Positions 51,055 to 60,749 of a DNA stretch of 64,000 nt are shown here, one piece after another. The translations under genes were made by a program, and so were the position numbers. Origin of the DNA: Mycobacterium sp. HUMS_12744610 (lineage in GTDB: Bacteria; Actinomycetota; Actinomycetes; Mycobacteriales; Mycobacteriaceae); assembly GCF_041206865.1 (NCBI RefSeq), contig NZ_JBGEDP010000001.1, positions 2,232,001-2,296,000 of the forward strand, read 5' to 3'. A model generated the notes under the pieces. The model did not search any database and was not told the origin of the DNA. It saw only the letters and a program-made list of their open reading frames with translations. The first letter of the stretch is position 1; the number at the start of each line of letters is the position of its first letter.

Positions 51055-51467
51055 GTGTCCTCGCCGGCATGGGCAACGGCGTCGACGACGATGTGCGCCA
51101 GGTGGTGGTCGGCGAGGCGGTACATCACTTCGCGGCCCGAGCGCTCGCCGGTCACCACGCCCGCCGCCTTGAGGATCTTCAGGTGCTGGCTCACCAGCGG
51201 CTGTGGCACGCCCAGCGCGTCGACCAGTTCGTGGACGCAGCGCTGAGATTCGCGCAATTGCAGCACGATGGCGATGCGCACCGGTGCGGCCAGCGCGCGC
51301 AGCAGTTCGCCGGCGGCGTCGAGAATCTCCCTGGGGGGCGGTACGGGGTACCCCGCATACGCGGCGTGCCCGCCCGGGCCGGCCGGGTCGTGCTCGTGGG
51401 CGGCCAGGCCCAGGTCCGCTCCCATGTCGCCGGCGGTGGCCGTCGGCGTGCGGGAGGACATCGCCAT
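51051..51467 (-). CDS. smtB: ArsR/SmtB-family zinc-responsive repressor SmtB
   Basis: 138 aa from ATG 51467 (an ATG two codons later is possible; M. tuberculosis SmtB is 135 aa). Winged helix with AGELLRALAAPVRIAIVLQL, the ELVDALGVPQPLVSQHLKIL recognition helix, and the alpha-5 metal site residues in DHHLAHIVVDAVAH. SmtB derepresses the smtB-furB operon when zinc rises, so that FurB can then act. A 6-bp inverted repeat about 80 bp upstream of the start may be its operator. Confidence 0.93.
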   Translation of the reverse strand: MAMSSRTPTATAGDMGADLGLAAHEHDPAGPGGHAAYAGYPVPPPREILDAAGELLRALAAPVRIAIVLQLRESQRCVHELVDALGVPQPLVSQHLKILKAAGVVTGERSGREVMYRLADHHLAHIVVDAVAHAGEDT

Positions 51468-51545
51468 GGGGGAGTGATCACCTCGAGAGTGCCGGGTTTC
51501 GGACGGTCGACCGCGGGCTTCGTCCAGCGGTTGCTTTCCACTCTC

Positions 51546-51565
51546 ACATGCATGATGACGCATGT
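51546..51565. promoter_or_regulatory. Candidate SmtB operator (inverted repeat)
   Basis: ACATGC-N8-GCATGT, a perfect 6-bp inverted repeat in the divergent smtB/glyS promoter region. ArsR-family repressors typically bind 12-2-12 or similar imperfect palindromes at their own promoter. Position supports autoregulation of smtB-furB; binding is inferred only. Confidence 0.4.
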
Positions 51566-51663
51566 CAAAGACCCCGGCGCTCATCGGTACCATGACGGAG
51601 ATTTGCGTGCGGCGAACCGTCGTCGCATCTATCGGTCGATCTGGGAAGGGAGCGCACCACCCC

Positions 51664-53049
51664 GTGGCGTCCGTCATCGACACCGTAGTGAACCTGGCCA
51701 AGCGGCGGGGTTTCGTGTACCCCTCCGGAGAGATCTACGGCGGTACCAGGTCGGCGTGGGACTACGGGCCCCTGGGGGTGGAACTCAAAGAGAACATCAA
51801 GCGGCAGTGGTGGCATTCGGTGATCACCGGCCGCGACGACGTCGTGGGCATCGATTCGTCGATCATCTTGCCCCGGCAGGTATGGGTGGCCTCCGGACAT
51901 GTCGAGGTATTCCACGACCCGCTGGTCGAATGCCTGAGCTGCCACCACCGGCATCGTCAGGACCACATGCAGGAGGCGTACGCGGCGAAGAAGGGCATCG
52001 CCGACCCCGATTCGGTACCGATGAGCGAGATCGTCTGCCCCAACTGCGGCACCAAGGGCCAGTGGACCGAACCGCGCGAGTTCAACATGATGCTCAAGAC
52101 CCATCTCGGTCCGATCGAAACCGAGGAGGGGCTGCACTACCTGCGCCCCGAAACCGCCCAGGGCATCTTCATCAACTTCGCCAACGTCGTCACGACGGCC
52201 CGCAAGAAGCCGCCGTTCGGCATCGGCCAGATCGGCAAGAGCTTCCGCAACGAGATCACCCCGGGCAACTTCATCTTCCGCACCCGCGAGTTCGAGCAGA
52301 TGGAGATGGAGTTCTTTGTCGAGCCGCAGACCGCGAAGGACTGGCATCAGTATTGGATCGATACCCGGCTGCAGTGGTACGTCGACCTCGGCATCGATCC
52401 GCAGAACCTGCGATTGTTCGAACACCCCGCCGAAAAGCTGTCGCACTACTCGGACCGCACCGTCGATATCGAGTACAAATTCGGTTTCGCCGGGAATGCC
52501 TGGGGCGAGCTGGAAGGTATCGCCAACCGCACCGACTTCGACTTGTCCACGCACGCGAAACATTCCGGCGTCGACCTGTCCTTCTACGACCAGGCCACCG
52601 ACACCCGGTACACGCCGTATGTCATCGAACCGGCGGCGGGCCTGACCCGGTCGTTCATGGCGTTCCTGGTCGACGCCTACAGCGAGGACGAGGCCCCGAA
52701 TGCGAAGGGCGGGATGGACAAGCGCACGGTGCTTCGGCTGGATCCGCGATTGGCGCCGGTCAAGGTCGCGGTGTTGCCGCTGTCCAGGCACGCCGACTTG
52801 AGCCCCAAGGCCGCCGCCCTGGCGGCCGAGTTGCGGAAATGCTGGAACGTCGACTTCGACGACGCGGGCGCGATCGGGCGGCGCTACCGCCGCCAGGACG
52901 AGGTGGGGACACCGTTCTGCGTGACGGTGGATTTCGACTCGCTCGAGGACAACGCCGTCACCGTGCGCGAGCGTGATGCGATGACCCAGGAGCGGGTGGC
53001 GATGGACGGCGTCGCCAATTACCTGGCGCCGCGGCTCAGGGGTTGCTAG
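51664..53049 (+). CDS. glyS: Glycyl-tRNA synthetase GlyS
   Basis: 461 aa from GTG 51664 with GGAAGGGAG upstream; M. tuberculosis GlyS is 463 aa and its sequence starts three or four residues earlier, so the start may be slightly upstream. Class II (alpha2) type: [20 protein letters not shown], motif 2 region [35 protein letters not shown], and motif 3 [18 protein letters not shown], then the anticodon-binding domain ([13 protein letters not shown]). Charges tRNA-Gly. Directly downstream the conserved order breaks at an IS1380 remnant. Confidence 0.95.
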   Translation: MASVIDTVVNLAKRRGFVYPSGEIYGGTRSAWDYGPLGVELKENIKRQWWHSVITGRDDVVGIDSSIILPRQVWVASGHVEVFHDPLVECLSCHHRHRQDHMQEAYAAKKGIADPDSVPMSEIVCPNCGTKGQWTEPREFNMMLKTHLGPIETEEGLHYLRPETAQGIFINFANVVTTARKKPPFGIGQIGKSFRNEITPGNFIFRTREFEQMEMEFFVEPQTAKDWHQYWIDTRLQWYVDLGIDPQNLRLFEHPAEKLSHYSDRTVDIEYKFGFAGNAWGELEGIANRTDFDLSTHAKHSGVDLSFYDQATDTRYTPYVIEPAAGLTRSFMAFLVDAYSEDEAPNAKGGMDKRTVLRLDPRLAPVKVAVLPLSRHADLSPKAAALAAELRKCWNVDFDDAGAIGRRYRRQDEVGTPFCVTVDFDSLEDNAVTVRERDAMTQERVAMDGVANYLAPRLRGC

Positions 53050-53201
53050 CGAATTCCGGCACGGTCGGTCCCGTCGAACGGCGTGATCGCCGATTCGGAC
53101 GAAGTTATTTTGTCAACATATTTTGTCATCAGTAGCAGCTGTGCTCGGAATTCTCGGAATTTCTCGGTCGACCCGTTTCCGTATATGTGTCTGAATTCCA
53201 T
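53046..53201 (-). other. A+T-rich unique segment with a dubious 51-codon ORF
   Basis: Between glyS and IS copy B (53050-53232) the sequence is clearly lower in G+C than its surroundings. A minus-strand ORF from ATG 53201 (MEFRHIYGNGSTEKFREFRA) ends in a TAG that shares CTAG with the glyS stop. A direct repeat ATTTTGTCA occurs at 53107 and 53120. No family recognised; it may be the end of a gene truncated by the IS, or simply intergenic sequence. Confidence 0.25.
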
Positions 53202-53232
53202 CGATGATCCACCCGCATTATCGTCGTCATTG

Positions 53233-54627
53233 TATTCTTGTGCCCAGGGCCAGGTTTGGGGGATCCGCAGGATCAGGTAGCGGGATCGTTTGATCAGCCG
53301 GGCCGCGGCGTGCAGCAGCCGGTAGCGCAGGGTGGCGGGTTCGGCTTTGGCCAGTGGGCCGTCCAGGAGTAGCAGTCGCATCCAGCACAGCAGGTCGATG
53401 GCGATCGCGACGGCGGTGACCCAAGCGGTGTTGATGGCGAACGAGTGTGAGGGCCAGCGGGCCAGGCCGATGAAGCCCTCCACCCGGGCGTGGACGCGGT
53501 GGCGGGCTTCCAGTCGCTGGGGTTGTCCACCGGCAGTCGAGGTGGCGAGGACCTGGTAGCGGTAGCCGGCCAGCTGCTCGAACAATGACAACTGGGTGCC
53601 GTGTTCGATTTCTTCGCGCCGCACCAGGATGCGCATGCCGGCCGGCCAGCCGACCAGCCGATCCCCTCCGGTGCTGTGGCGCAGCAGCCCGGTCAACTCG
53701 GCGACCTGGGCGTCGTCACGGGCCGCTCCGGTGGCATCCAGTGCGGCTTGCCATCCCGCATCGGGCATCTGGCCGATCGCGACCCGGACCCGCTCATCGA
53801 GGTCGAATCCGACCGAGTAGCCCACTGACATCCCCGGCCGGGCATTGAGTTTCTCCAGGTGTTCGACGACGGCGTGGCTTGAACCCGCGCCGTCGATGGT
53901 GACCAGCAACTTGCGGCGCCACTTGGCCGGGATCGCCGCGATCGCGGCGTCGATGATCGCGATATGATCGGCCGCGGTGTTCGAGCCGGCGTTGCCTGCA
54001 CGGGCGATCACCGCCAGCAGTTCGCCGGTGTTGTCACACCACGCCAACAGCGGGTGGAAGCCAAACCCGCCTTTGAAATTGCCTGCGGCGTGCTGCTTAT
54101 CGCTGTGCGACTGAATCAGCGACGCGTCGATGCGGATCACGATCGTGTCCCCGAGGTCCCCATAGCAGGTCTGCGAAGCCGGGATCGCACCGTGGCGGGC
54201 CTCGATCGCCTCCCACACCCGAGAGCGGACCTTGTTGCGCACGGCCGTGACCTCGGTGATGCTCTGCTCGTCGATCTCGCCCAGGGACCGCCACATCGTC
54301 GGAACCGACGCCACCGCCTGAAACAACCGGTGCTGATCGCGCAGCACCGCGGTGCCGGCCAGGTTCTGCGCGCCGCCGGCGATCGATACCGCCACATCGC
54401 GCAACACCGCGCCTCGGTCGTGGGTGACTTCTGGGCGCGACAGCACAAACCGCTGGTCAAACCCAGATTGTCGGCCAGCAACCGGGGTATCACGTTACCG
54501 GCGTGCCCGACCACGTCGTCGCCACGGACCTCAACTCGGACATTCTTCGACCAATCCGTAGTAGCCTGCATCTGACAGGTGCACTCCCATCCTGGATAAC
54601 CGAGCCTCGAATACTCCGATTATCCTT
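53233..54627 (-). mobile_element. IS1380-family element, copy B (3'-truncated, frameshifted)
   Basis: Nearly identical to copy A but broken in three ways. The 3' end is lost: homology stops at 53233, removing the last codons and about 180 bp of terminus. An 18-bp in-frame deletion near 53469 removes RTGKDT, and a 7-bp deletion near 54446 (GTGCTGTCGGTG region) shifts the transposase frame after about residue 41. The remaining reading frames are 54571-54446 and 54446-53233. The 5' end runs to 54627, directly against the PPE gene. Confidence 0.85.
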
Positions 54628-54632
54628 ACTGG

Positions 54633-55789
54633 CGTTTCCGTGGTTGCCGCCGGAGATCAACTCGGCAATGATGTTTTCCGGAGCGGGGTCTGGGCCCCTG
54701 TTCACGGCCGCGGCGGCTTGGGGCGGCTTGGCCTCGGAGCTGTCGGGTGCGGCGTCGTCGTTCCAGTCGGTGGTTTCTGGGCTGACTGGCGGGGGCTGGC
54801 TGGGTCCCGCGTCGGTCTCGATGGCCGCGGCGGCGGCACCGTATGTGGGGTGGCTGAGCGCCGCCGCGGGCCAGGCCGAAGCGGCGGCCGCTCAGGCGGC
54901 GGCCTCCGCTACGGCTTACGAGACGGCGCGGTCGGCGACGGTGGCTCCGGCGGCGGTGGCCGCGAATCGGGCACAGCTCACGGCGCTGGTTGCGACGAAC
55001 TTCCTGGGGCAGAACACGCCCGCAATCTTTGAGACCGAGTTCCAGTACGTGGAGATGTGGGCGCAGGACGTGGCCGCCATGTTCGGCTACCACGGCGCGG
55101 CGACCGCGGCGGCGGCATCGTTGCCGGCGTTCGCCCTGCCGCCGCTGAGTTTCGCGGGCCTCGGGAGCTTGCTGTCGACGCCGATCGCGGCGTTGGCGTC
55201 GTCGGCGGGCGCCGCATTGCTGGCCCCGGTGGAGGCGGCGATGGCGCCCGCGGTGACGTCGGTGACGGCGGTGGCGTCCCAGTTGCCGCTTCAGTCGATC
55301 ATGCAGATGGCCCCGATGGCGATGTATCCGGCGAGCATGATGATGTCGCCGCTGATGATGGCGTTGCAGGCCGGGATGCACCCGGCTGCCGGTCTGGCCA
55401 GTGCGACCACACCGCTGGCGGACGCACCCAAGTTCGTCGGCGACGTGGCCCCCAAGGGCCTGGGCGGCGGCGCGGGGGCGGATGGCCTGGGCGCGGCGTC
55501 GGCGGGGCTGGGCAAGGCCCGGCTGGTGGGGGCGATGTCGGTGCCCCCGACGTGGCAGGGGTCGTCGCCGGCCCGCATGGTCAGCGCCGCGATGTCGGGT
55601 GTGGGCGCAGTGCCCGTCGGTGCGGTCGGCGGGCCCACCGGGGGAGGCGGCATGCCGTTCATGCCGATGCCGATGGGTGGCATGGGCGCCGCCGGCGGGA
55701 TGCCCGGCGGGATGTTCGGACGCGGCGGGGCCAGTCCCAATGCGGCGCAGGCGCGGCCCAGCGTGATTCCGCGAGTCGGGATCGGATAG
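54633..55789 (+). pseudogene. PPE38-like PPE protein gene, 5' end removed by IS1380 copy B
   Basis: Homology to the intact PPE at 58149 begins at [11 protein letters not shown], so only the first handful of codons, start and promoter are lost to the IS. PPE domain about 175 residues ([20 protein letters not shown]), then a variable Ala/Pro/Met-rich part and the SVP-type C-terminal motif [20 protein letters not shown], ending SVIPRVGIG. The open frame continues upstream into antisense IS sequence (ATG 54503), so a chimeric product with about 50 foreign residues is formally possible, but no normal ribosome site exists. Position equals PPE71/PPE38 of M. tuberculosis. Confidence 0.8.
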
Positions 55790-55874
55790 GGGTGCAGGTC
55801 GGAATTGGTTTAGCTGCCGCATAAAGGGTGTGGCAGTACGTGACAGGAATCGAATATGTGAAAGGAGCTGAGTG

Positions 55875-56129
55875 ATGGCCACTCGGTTTATGACGGATCC
55901 GCATGCGATGCGGGCGATGGCGGGTCGTTTTGAGGTGCACGCGCAGACGGTGGAGGACGAGGCTCGCAAGATGTGGGCGTCGTCGATGAACATCGCCGGT
56001 GCGGGCTGGAGCGGCCAGGCCCAGGCGACGTCCTACGACACCATGGGTCAGATGAATCAGGCGTTCCGCAACATCGTGAACATGCTGCATGGGGTGCGCG
56101 ACGGGCTGGTCCGTGACGCGAACAACTAG
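55875..56129 (+). pseudogene. esxX: WXG100 protein, EsxX/EsxM type, C-terminally truncated by IS1380 copy C
   Basis: 84 aa instead of 98, from ATG 55875 with AAAGGAG upstream. The helix-turn-helix WXG motif ([10 protein letters not shown]) and the conserved first helix ([20 protein letters not shown]) are intact, but the sequence stops at RDANN with a TAG created at the IS junction. It lacks [14 protein letters not shown], which contains the YxxxD/E-like C-terminal secretion region of this Esx subfamily. Heterodimer partner would be the EsxN-like protein now 1.5 kb downstream, beyond the IS. Possibly still translated, probably not secreted. Confidence 0.8.
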
Positions 56130-57597
56130 AATGTCCGAGTTGAGGTCCGTGGCGACGACGTGGTCGGGCACGCCGGTAACGTGATACCCCGGTTGCTGGC
56201 CGACAATCTGGGTTTGACCAGCGGTTTGTCGTCGGTGCTGTCGCGCCCAGAAGTCACCCACGACCGAGGCGCGGTGTTGCGCGATGTGGCGGTATCGATC
56301 GCCGGCGGCGCGCAGAACCTGGCCGGCACCGCGGTGCTGCGCGATCAGCACCGGTTGTTTCAGGCGGTGGCGTCGGTTCCGACGATGTGGCGGTCCCTGG
56401 GCGAGATCGACGAGCAGAGCATCACCGAGGTCACGGCCGTGCGCAACAAGGTCCGCTCTCGGGTGTGGGAGGCGATCGAGGCCCGCCACGGTGCGATCCC
56501 GGCTTCGCAGACCTGCTATGGGGACCTCGGGGACACGATCGTGATCCGCATCGACGCGTCGCTGATTCAGTCGCACAGCGATAAGCAGCACGCCGCAGGC
56601 AATTTCAAAGGCGGGTTTGGCTTCCACCCGCTGTTGGCGTGGTGTGACAACACCGGCGAACTGCTGGCGGTGATCGCCCGTGCAGGCAACGCCGGCTCGA
56701 ACACCGCGGCCGATCATATCGCGATCATCGACGCCGCGATCGCGGCGATCCCGGCCAAGTGGCGCCGCAAGTTGCTGGTCACCATCGACGGCGCGGGTTC
56801 AAGCCACGCCGTCGTCGAACACCTGGAGAAACTCAATGCCCGGCCGGGGATGTCAGTGGGCTACTCGGTCGGATTCGACCTCGATGAGCGGGTCCGGGTC
56901 GCGATCGGCCAGATGCCCGATGCGGATGGCAAGCCGCACTGGATGCCACCGGAGCGGCCCGTGACGACGCCCAGGTCGCCGAGTTGACCGGGCTGCTGCG
57001 CCACAGCACCGGAGGGGATCGGCTGGTCGGCTGGCCGGCCGGCATGCGCATCCTGGTGCGGCGCGAAGAAATCGAACACGGCACCCAGTTGTCATTGTTC
57101 GAGCAGCTGGCCGGCTACCGCTACCAGGTCCTCGCCACCTCGACTGCCGGTGGACAACCCCAGCGACTGGAAGCCCGCCACCGCGTCCACGCCCGGGTGG
57201 AGGGCTTCATCCGCACCGGCAAAGACACCGGCCTGGCCCGCTGGCCCTCACACTCGTTCGCCATCAACACCGCTTGGGTCACCGCCGTCGCGATCGCCAT
57301 CGACCTGCTGTGCTGGATGCGACTGCTACTCCTGGACGGCCCTCCTGCGGATCCCCCAAACCTGGCCCTGGGCACAAGAATTCGCCGACGCCCTCAACAG
57401 GGTCCGCGCCATACCCTGACCCACAGGCCCCTATGCCCTCTCGACCCCAAGAAAGGAGTAACCACCCCCGGGATAAAGGACCCGGCGTCACCGCACGACA
57501 CGCGGCGCCGCCGCCTACCCCCAGCCTCAAAACCTCGACAAAGCTGCCGCCCCGCAGACCGCCACAGCAGAACCCGGGCCACCGTGAAATTCTGAGG
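56129..57597 (+). mobile_element. IS1380-family element, copy C (5'-truncated, two internal lesions)
   Basis: Plus-strand copy starting within the transposase N-terminus ([16 protein letters not shown]), so the start codon and left end are missing. A 1-nt deletion near 56925 (GGGATGG to GGATGG) shifts the frame after about residue 270, and an 83-bp deletion near 57345 removes the segment between LLLLDG and RIPQTWPW. The 3' terminus is complete, ending CTGAGG at 57597 just before the leader of the next esx gene. Inverted relative to copies A and B. Confidence 0.85.
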
Positions 57598-57621
57598 CTG
57601 ATACTTCAAAGGAGATAAATA

Positions 57622-57906
57622 ATGACCATTAACTACCAGTTTGGCGATGTTGATGCCCACGGTGCGCTGATCCGGGCGCAGGCCGCGTCGTTGGAGGCCG
57701 AGCACCAGGCGATTGTTCGCGATGTGCTGGCTGCCGGTGACTTCTGGGGCGGTTCGGGTTCGGTGGCCTGCCAGGAGTTCATCACGCAGTTGGGTCGTAA
57801 CTTCCAGGTGATCTACGAGCAGGCCAACGCCCACGGGCAGAAGGTGCAGAGCGCCGGGTCCAACATGGCCAGCACCGACAGCGCCGTCGGCTCCAGCTGG
57901 GCCTGA
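57622..57906 (+). CDS. esxY: WXG100 protein, EsxY/EsxN (Mtb9.9) type
   Basis: 94 aa, Mtb9.9 subfamily (MTINYQFGDVDAHGALIRAQ, WGGSGSVACQEF with the WxG motif, ending AVGSSWA). AAAGGAG lies 9 nt upstream. By comparison with the downstream pairs its normal partner is the preceding EsxM-like gene, now truncated and separated by IS copy C. As far as I can read, its coding sequence and 24-bp leader are identical to those of the esxO-position gene at 61081, indicating very recent duplication or gene conversion. Transcription may now come from within the IS. Confidence 0.9.
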   Translation: MTINYQFGDVDAHGALIRAQAASLEAEHQAIVRDVLAAGDFWGGSGSVACQEFITQLGRNFQVIYEQANAHGQKVQSAGSNMASTDSAVGSSWA

Positions 57907-57910
57907 CCTT

Positions 57911-57948
57911 GTGTCGAGGGGTGTGGCCGCGCCCGCACCCCTCGACAC
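57911..57948. terminator. Hairpin terminator after the first EsxN-like gene
   Basis: Perfect 13-bp inverted repeat GTGTCGAGGGGTG / CACCCCTCGACAC with a 12-nt loop, starting 4 bp after the stop codon. No U-tract follows, as is usual for mycobacterial terminators. Confidence 0.75.
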
Positions 57949-58148
57949 ACCGGGATACCGACCCGCGCAGGGCGACGAAAGCCCCACCCCCGGTACGAGT
58001 TTCCTGGTGGTGGTGACGTGTCTGAGGGTTTGGTAAAAGGTCGGGATTTTGATAGTGATGTCCCTTACTCTCTACCCGTGGTCTATGTTGGTTCTCGGGT
58101 TGCGAGTTTGTCGGTACGGTTCATGCGGCTAGCTGGGTGGGGGTTGTG

Positions 58149-59357
58149 ATGTTTCCAACGTTTCCGTGGTTGCCGCCGGAGATCAACTCGGCGTTGATGT
58201 ATACGGGTGCGGGCTCCGGGCCCCTGTTCACGGCCGCCTCGGCGTGGAACAGCCTGGCTGCGGATCTCGCGGGCGCGGCGTCGTCGTTCAACTCGGTGGT
58301 CACCGGGCTGTCCAACGGGGCATGGACGGGTCCGGCGTCGATGTCCATGGCCGCGGCGGCGGTACCCTACGTGAGCTGGCTGAACGCGGCGGCCAGCCAG
58401 GCCGAGGCGGCGGGCGCCCAGGCGGTGGCGGCCGCGACCGGTTTCGAGACCGCGCGGTCGCTGACCGTGCCGCCGGCGGCCGTGACGGCGAACCGGGTCC
58501 AGCTTGCGACCCTGGTGGCGACGAACTTCCTGGGGCAGAACACGCCCGCGATCTTCGCCACCGAGTTCGAGTACATGGAGATGTGGGCGCAGGACGTGGC
58601 CGCCATGTTCGGCTACCACGGCGCGGCGACCGCGGCGGCGGCCATGCTGCCGGCGTTCAACATGCCGCCGACCCTGCTGGCCGGCCTGTCCAGCCTGGGC
58701 GGGCTGCTGTCGGCCCCGCTGTCCGGAGTCTCCGGGCTGGGTACGACGGCGATGAGCGCTATCAGCGCGCCGGTGAACGCCGTGATGTCGACTGGAGTGC
58801 TTGCGCCGGTGACAGGTGCGTTCTCGGCGCTGGCGGCGAACCCGTCGTTGATGTCGGTGGCCGAGATGGGCATGTACCCGGCGAGCATGATGATGTCGCC
58901 GATCATGATGGCGGCCCAGGCCGGGATGCGCGGCGGAGCCGGGGCCGGGATGGCGGCGGGTTCCGGCGCAGCATTGGCGGACGCGCCCAAGTTCGTCGGC
59001 GACGTGGCCCCCAAGGGCCTGGGCGGCGCGGGGATGGGTGGCCTCGGTGCGGCGTCGGCCGGGCTGGGCAAGGCCCGGTTGGTCGGAGCGATGTCGGTGC
59101 CCCCGACGTGGCAGGGGTCGTCGCCGGCCCGGATGGTCAGCGCGGCGATGTCGGGTGTGGGCGCCGAGGTGCCGGCCGGTGGTGCCATGCCGGCCGGTCC
59201 CGGTGGCGGCGGCATGCCCATGATGCCGATGCCGATGGGCGGCATGGGTGGCGCCGCGGGCGGCATGCCCGGCGGCATGCTGGGACGCGGCGGGGCTAGC
59301 CCGAACCACGTGGTCCAGTCCCGGCCGAGCGTCGTCCCGCGCACCGGGGTCGGATAA
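58149..59357 (+). CDS. ppe38: PPE family protein, PPE38-like (intact copy)
   Basis: 402 aa from ATG 58149 (GTG immediately before it is an alternative). PPE domain: [20 protein letters not shown] at the N-terminus, then [20 protein letters not shown] and [19 protein letters not shown]-terminal SVP motif [20 protein letters not shown] and a Met/Gly-rich tail ending [11 protein letters not shown], which resembles M. tuberculosis PPE38 (391 aa). PPE38 is exported by ESX-5 and is required for secretion of PE_PGRS and PPE-MPTR proteins in M. tuberculosis. Position after glyS and with esx pairs supports orthology. Upstream (57949-58148) holds a promoter region only. Confidence 0.85.
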   Translation: MFPTFPWLPPEINSALMYTGAGSGPLFTAASAWNSLAADLAGAASSFNSVVTGLSNGAWTGPASMSMAAAAVPYVSWLNAAASQAEAAGAQAVAAATGFETARSLTVPPAAVTANRVQLATLVATNFLGQNTPAIFATEFEYMEMWAQDVAAMFGYHGAATAAAAMLPAFNMPPTLLAGLSSLGGLLSAPLSGVSGLGTTAMSAISAPVNAVMSTGVLAPVTGAFSALAANPSLMSVAEMGMYPASMMMSPIMMAAQAGMRGGAGAGMAAGSGAALADAPKFVGDVAPKGLGGAGMGGLGAASAGLGKARLVGAMSVPPTWQGSSPARMVSAAMSGVGAEVPAGGAMPAGPGGGGMPMMPMPMGGMGGAAGGMPGGMLGRGGASPNHVVQSRPSVVPRTGVG

Positions 59358-59444
59358 ACCGAAGAGTTGGGCCTGCCGTGGCGCGCCCGGAGGTGTGGCG
59401 CGGTGCGGGCGTGAGTGAGCTGTTGACGTGAGAGGAACGGTGTG

Positions 59445-59741
59445 ATGGCTACACGTTTTATGACTGACCCGCATGCGATGCGGGCGATGGCGGGTCGTTT
59501 TGAGGTGCACGCGCAGACGGTGGAGGACGAGGCTCGCAAGATGTGGGCGTCGTCGATGAACATCGCCGGTGCGGGCTGGAGCGGTCAGGCCCAGGCGACG
59601 TCCTACGACACGATGGGTCAGATGAATCAGGCGTTCCGCAACATCGTGAACATGCTGCATGGGGTGCGTGACGGGCTGGTCCGTGACGCGAACAACTACG
59701 AGCAGCAAGAGCAGGCTTCGCAGCAGATCCTGGGCAGCTAG
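59445..59741 (+). CDS. WXG100 protein, EsxM/EsxX (QILSS) type
   Basis: 98 aa from ATG 59445 with GAGAGGAACGG upstream. Full-length member: [30 protein letters not shown] (WxG) and C-terminal [19 protein letters not shown]-10-like half of a heterodimer exported by a type VII system, probably ESX-5. Follows the PPE38-like gene by 87 bp and precedes its EsxN-type partner by 28 bp. Confidence 0.93.
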   Translation: MATRFMTDPHAMRAMAGRFEVHAQTVEDEARKMWASSMNIAGAGWSGQAQATSYDTMGQMNQAFRNIVNMLHGVRDGLVRDANNYEQQEQASQQILGS

Positions 59742-59769
59742 GGCTTGCGGGTGTCAGGAGAGTAGAGCG

Positions 59770-60054
59770 ATGTCGATTAACTACCAGTTCGGCGATGTTG
59801 ATGCCCACGGTGCGCTGATCCGGGCGCAGGCCGCGTCGTTGGAGGCCGAGCACCAGGCGATTGTTCGCGATGTGCTGGCTGCCGGTGACTTCTGGGGCGG
59901 TTCGGGTTCGGTGGCCTGCCAGGAGTTCATCACGCAGTTGGGTCGTAACTTCCAGGTGATCTACGAGCAGGCCAACGCCCACGGGCAGAAGGTGCAGAGC
60001 GCCGGGTCCAACATGGCCAGCACCGACAGCGCCGTCGGCTCCAGCTGGGCCTGA
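59770..60054 (+). CDS. WXG100 protein, EsxN/EsxY (Mtb9.9) type
   Basis: 94 aa from ATG 59770 (CAGGAGAGTAGAGCG upstream). Differs from the other two copies essentially only in its first codons (MSINYQFGD rather than MTINYQFGD). ESAT-6-like partner of the preceding gene, with WGGSGSVACQ as WxG motif. Followed directly by a strong hairpin terminator. Confidence 0.93.
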   Translation: MSINYQFGDVDAHGALIRAQAASLEAEHQAIVRDVLAAGDFWGGSGSVACQEFITQLGRNFQVIYEQANAHGQKVQSAGSNMASTDSAVGSSWA

Positions 60055-60067
60055 CCATGGGCCACAG

Positions 60068-60107
60068 GGCGCGGGCAACACCTCGGCAGCGGGGTGTTGC
60101 CCGCGCC
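60068..60107. terminator. Hairpin terminator after the second esx pair
   Basis: Perfect 15-bp inverted repeat GGCGCGGGCAACACC / GGTGTTGCCCGCGCC with a 10-nt loop, followed by TTT. Starts 13 bp after the stop codon at 60054. Confidence 0.8.
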
Positions 60108-60295
60108 TTTGGCCTGTTCAGGGCGCCCGCGCCAAATCACGCGCGACGGTGCGAAGACGGGTTCGTATCCGTCTCCGCGAGCGAAATCCGCCAATCCCGG
60201 ACATTGTCCCGAGAATTGACTTACGATTCTCGCAAAACTCGGTGGCGGATCGCCGCCGAGTCCAATAGTTACGAACGGCTCTGAAAGGGGGCACC

Positions 60296-60628
60296 GTGCT
60301 TCTGCCTCTGGGTTCGCCCTTGCCGGACGATTCGGTGTCGGCGAAGCGGGGCGAGTCGGGCATGCTCGGCGGCTTGTCGGTTCCGCTCAACTGGGGTGTG
60401 GCCGTTCCGCCGGATGACTACGACCATTGGGCACCGTCGGAGCCGGAGGAGGGCGTCACCGCCCCCGTTAAGCCGGTCGAAGAGCCGGTGCCCGGTGCGA
60501 TCACCACCGAAACGACTGACGAATGGGACGAATGGGCCCAATGGAGTGAATGGCAGGGCGAAGCCGAACCGCGCTTCGACGTACCACGGACCAGCGGCGT
60601 GATACCGCGTTCCCCGGCGGCCGGCTAA
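60296..60628 (+). CDS. Rv2348c-like small protein
   Basis: 110 aa from GTG 60296 with AAAGGGGG upstream. Sequence such as MLLPLGSPLPDDSVSAKRGE, LNWGVAVPPDDYDHWAPSEP and the acidic, Trp-rich WDEWAQWSEWQGEAEPRF matches my recollection of M. tuberculosis Rv2348c (about 108 aa), an antigen of unknown function encoded beside esxP/esxO, the same neighbourhood as here. No signal peptide or membrane helix. The 188 bp upstream hold its promoter; an inverted repeat cannot be seen there beyond the terminator above. Confidence 0.8.
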   Translation: MLLPLGSPLPDDSVSAKRGESGMLGGLSVPLNWGVAVPPDDYDHWAPSEPEEGVTAPVKPVEEPVPGAITTETTDEWDEWAQWSEWQGEAEPRFDVPRTSGVIPRSPAAG

Positions 60629-60749
60629 CCGAAGGGGAATGAAGACGTTGGTGTTTCACCGCTGATCGGCGGATCACCGCTAGCCGCCGACAACAACAAA
60701 GCTGAATGACGAGTTCAAGTAACCAAACCCAGTAAGGAGACAAGGCAAC

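Noticed and set aside
54503..55789. The 428-codon frame as an intact PPE protein
   Set aside because: The first ~43 codons are antisense IS1380 sequence; PPE homology begins only at [11 protein letters not shown] and the natural start is missing.
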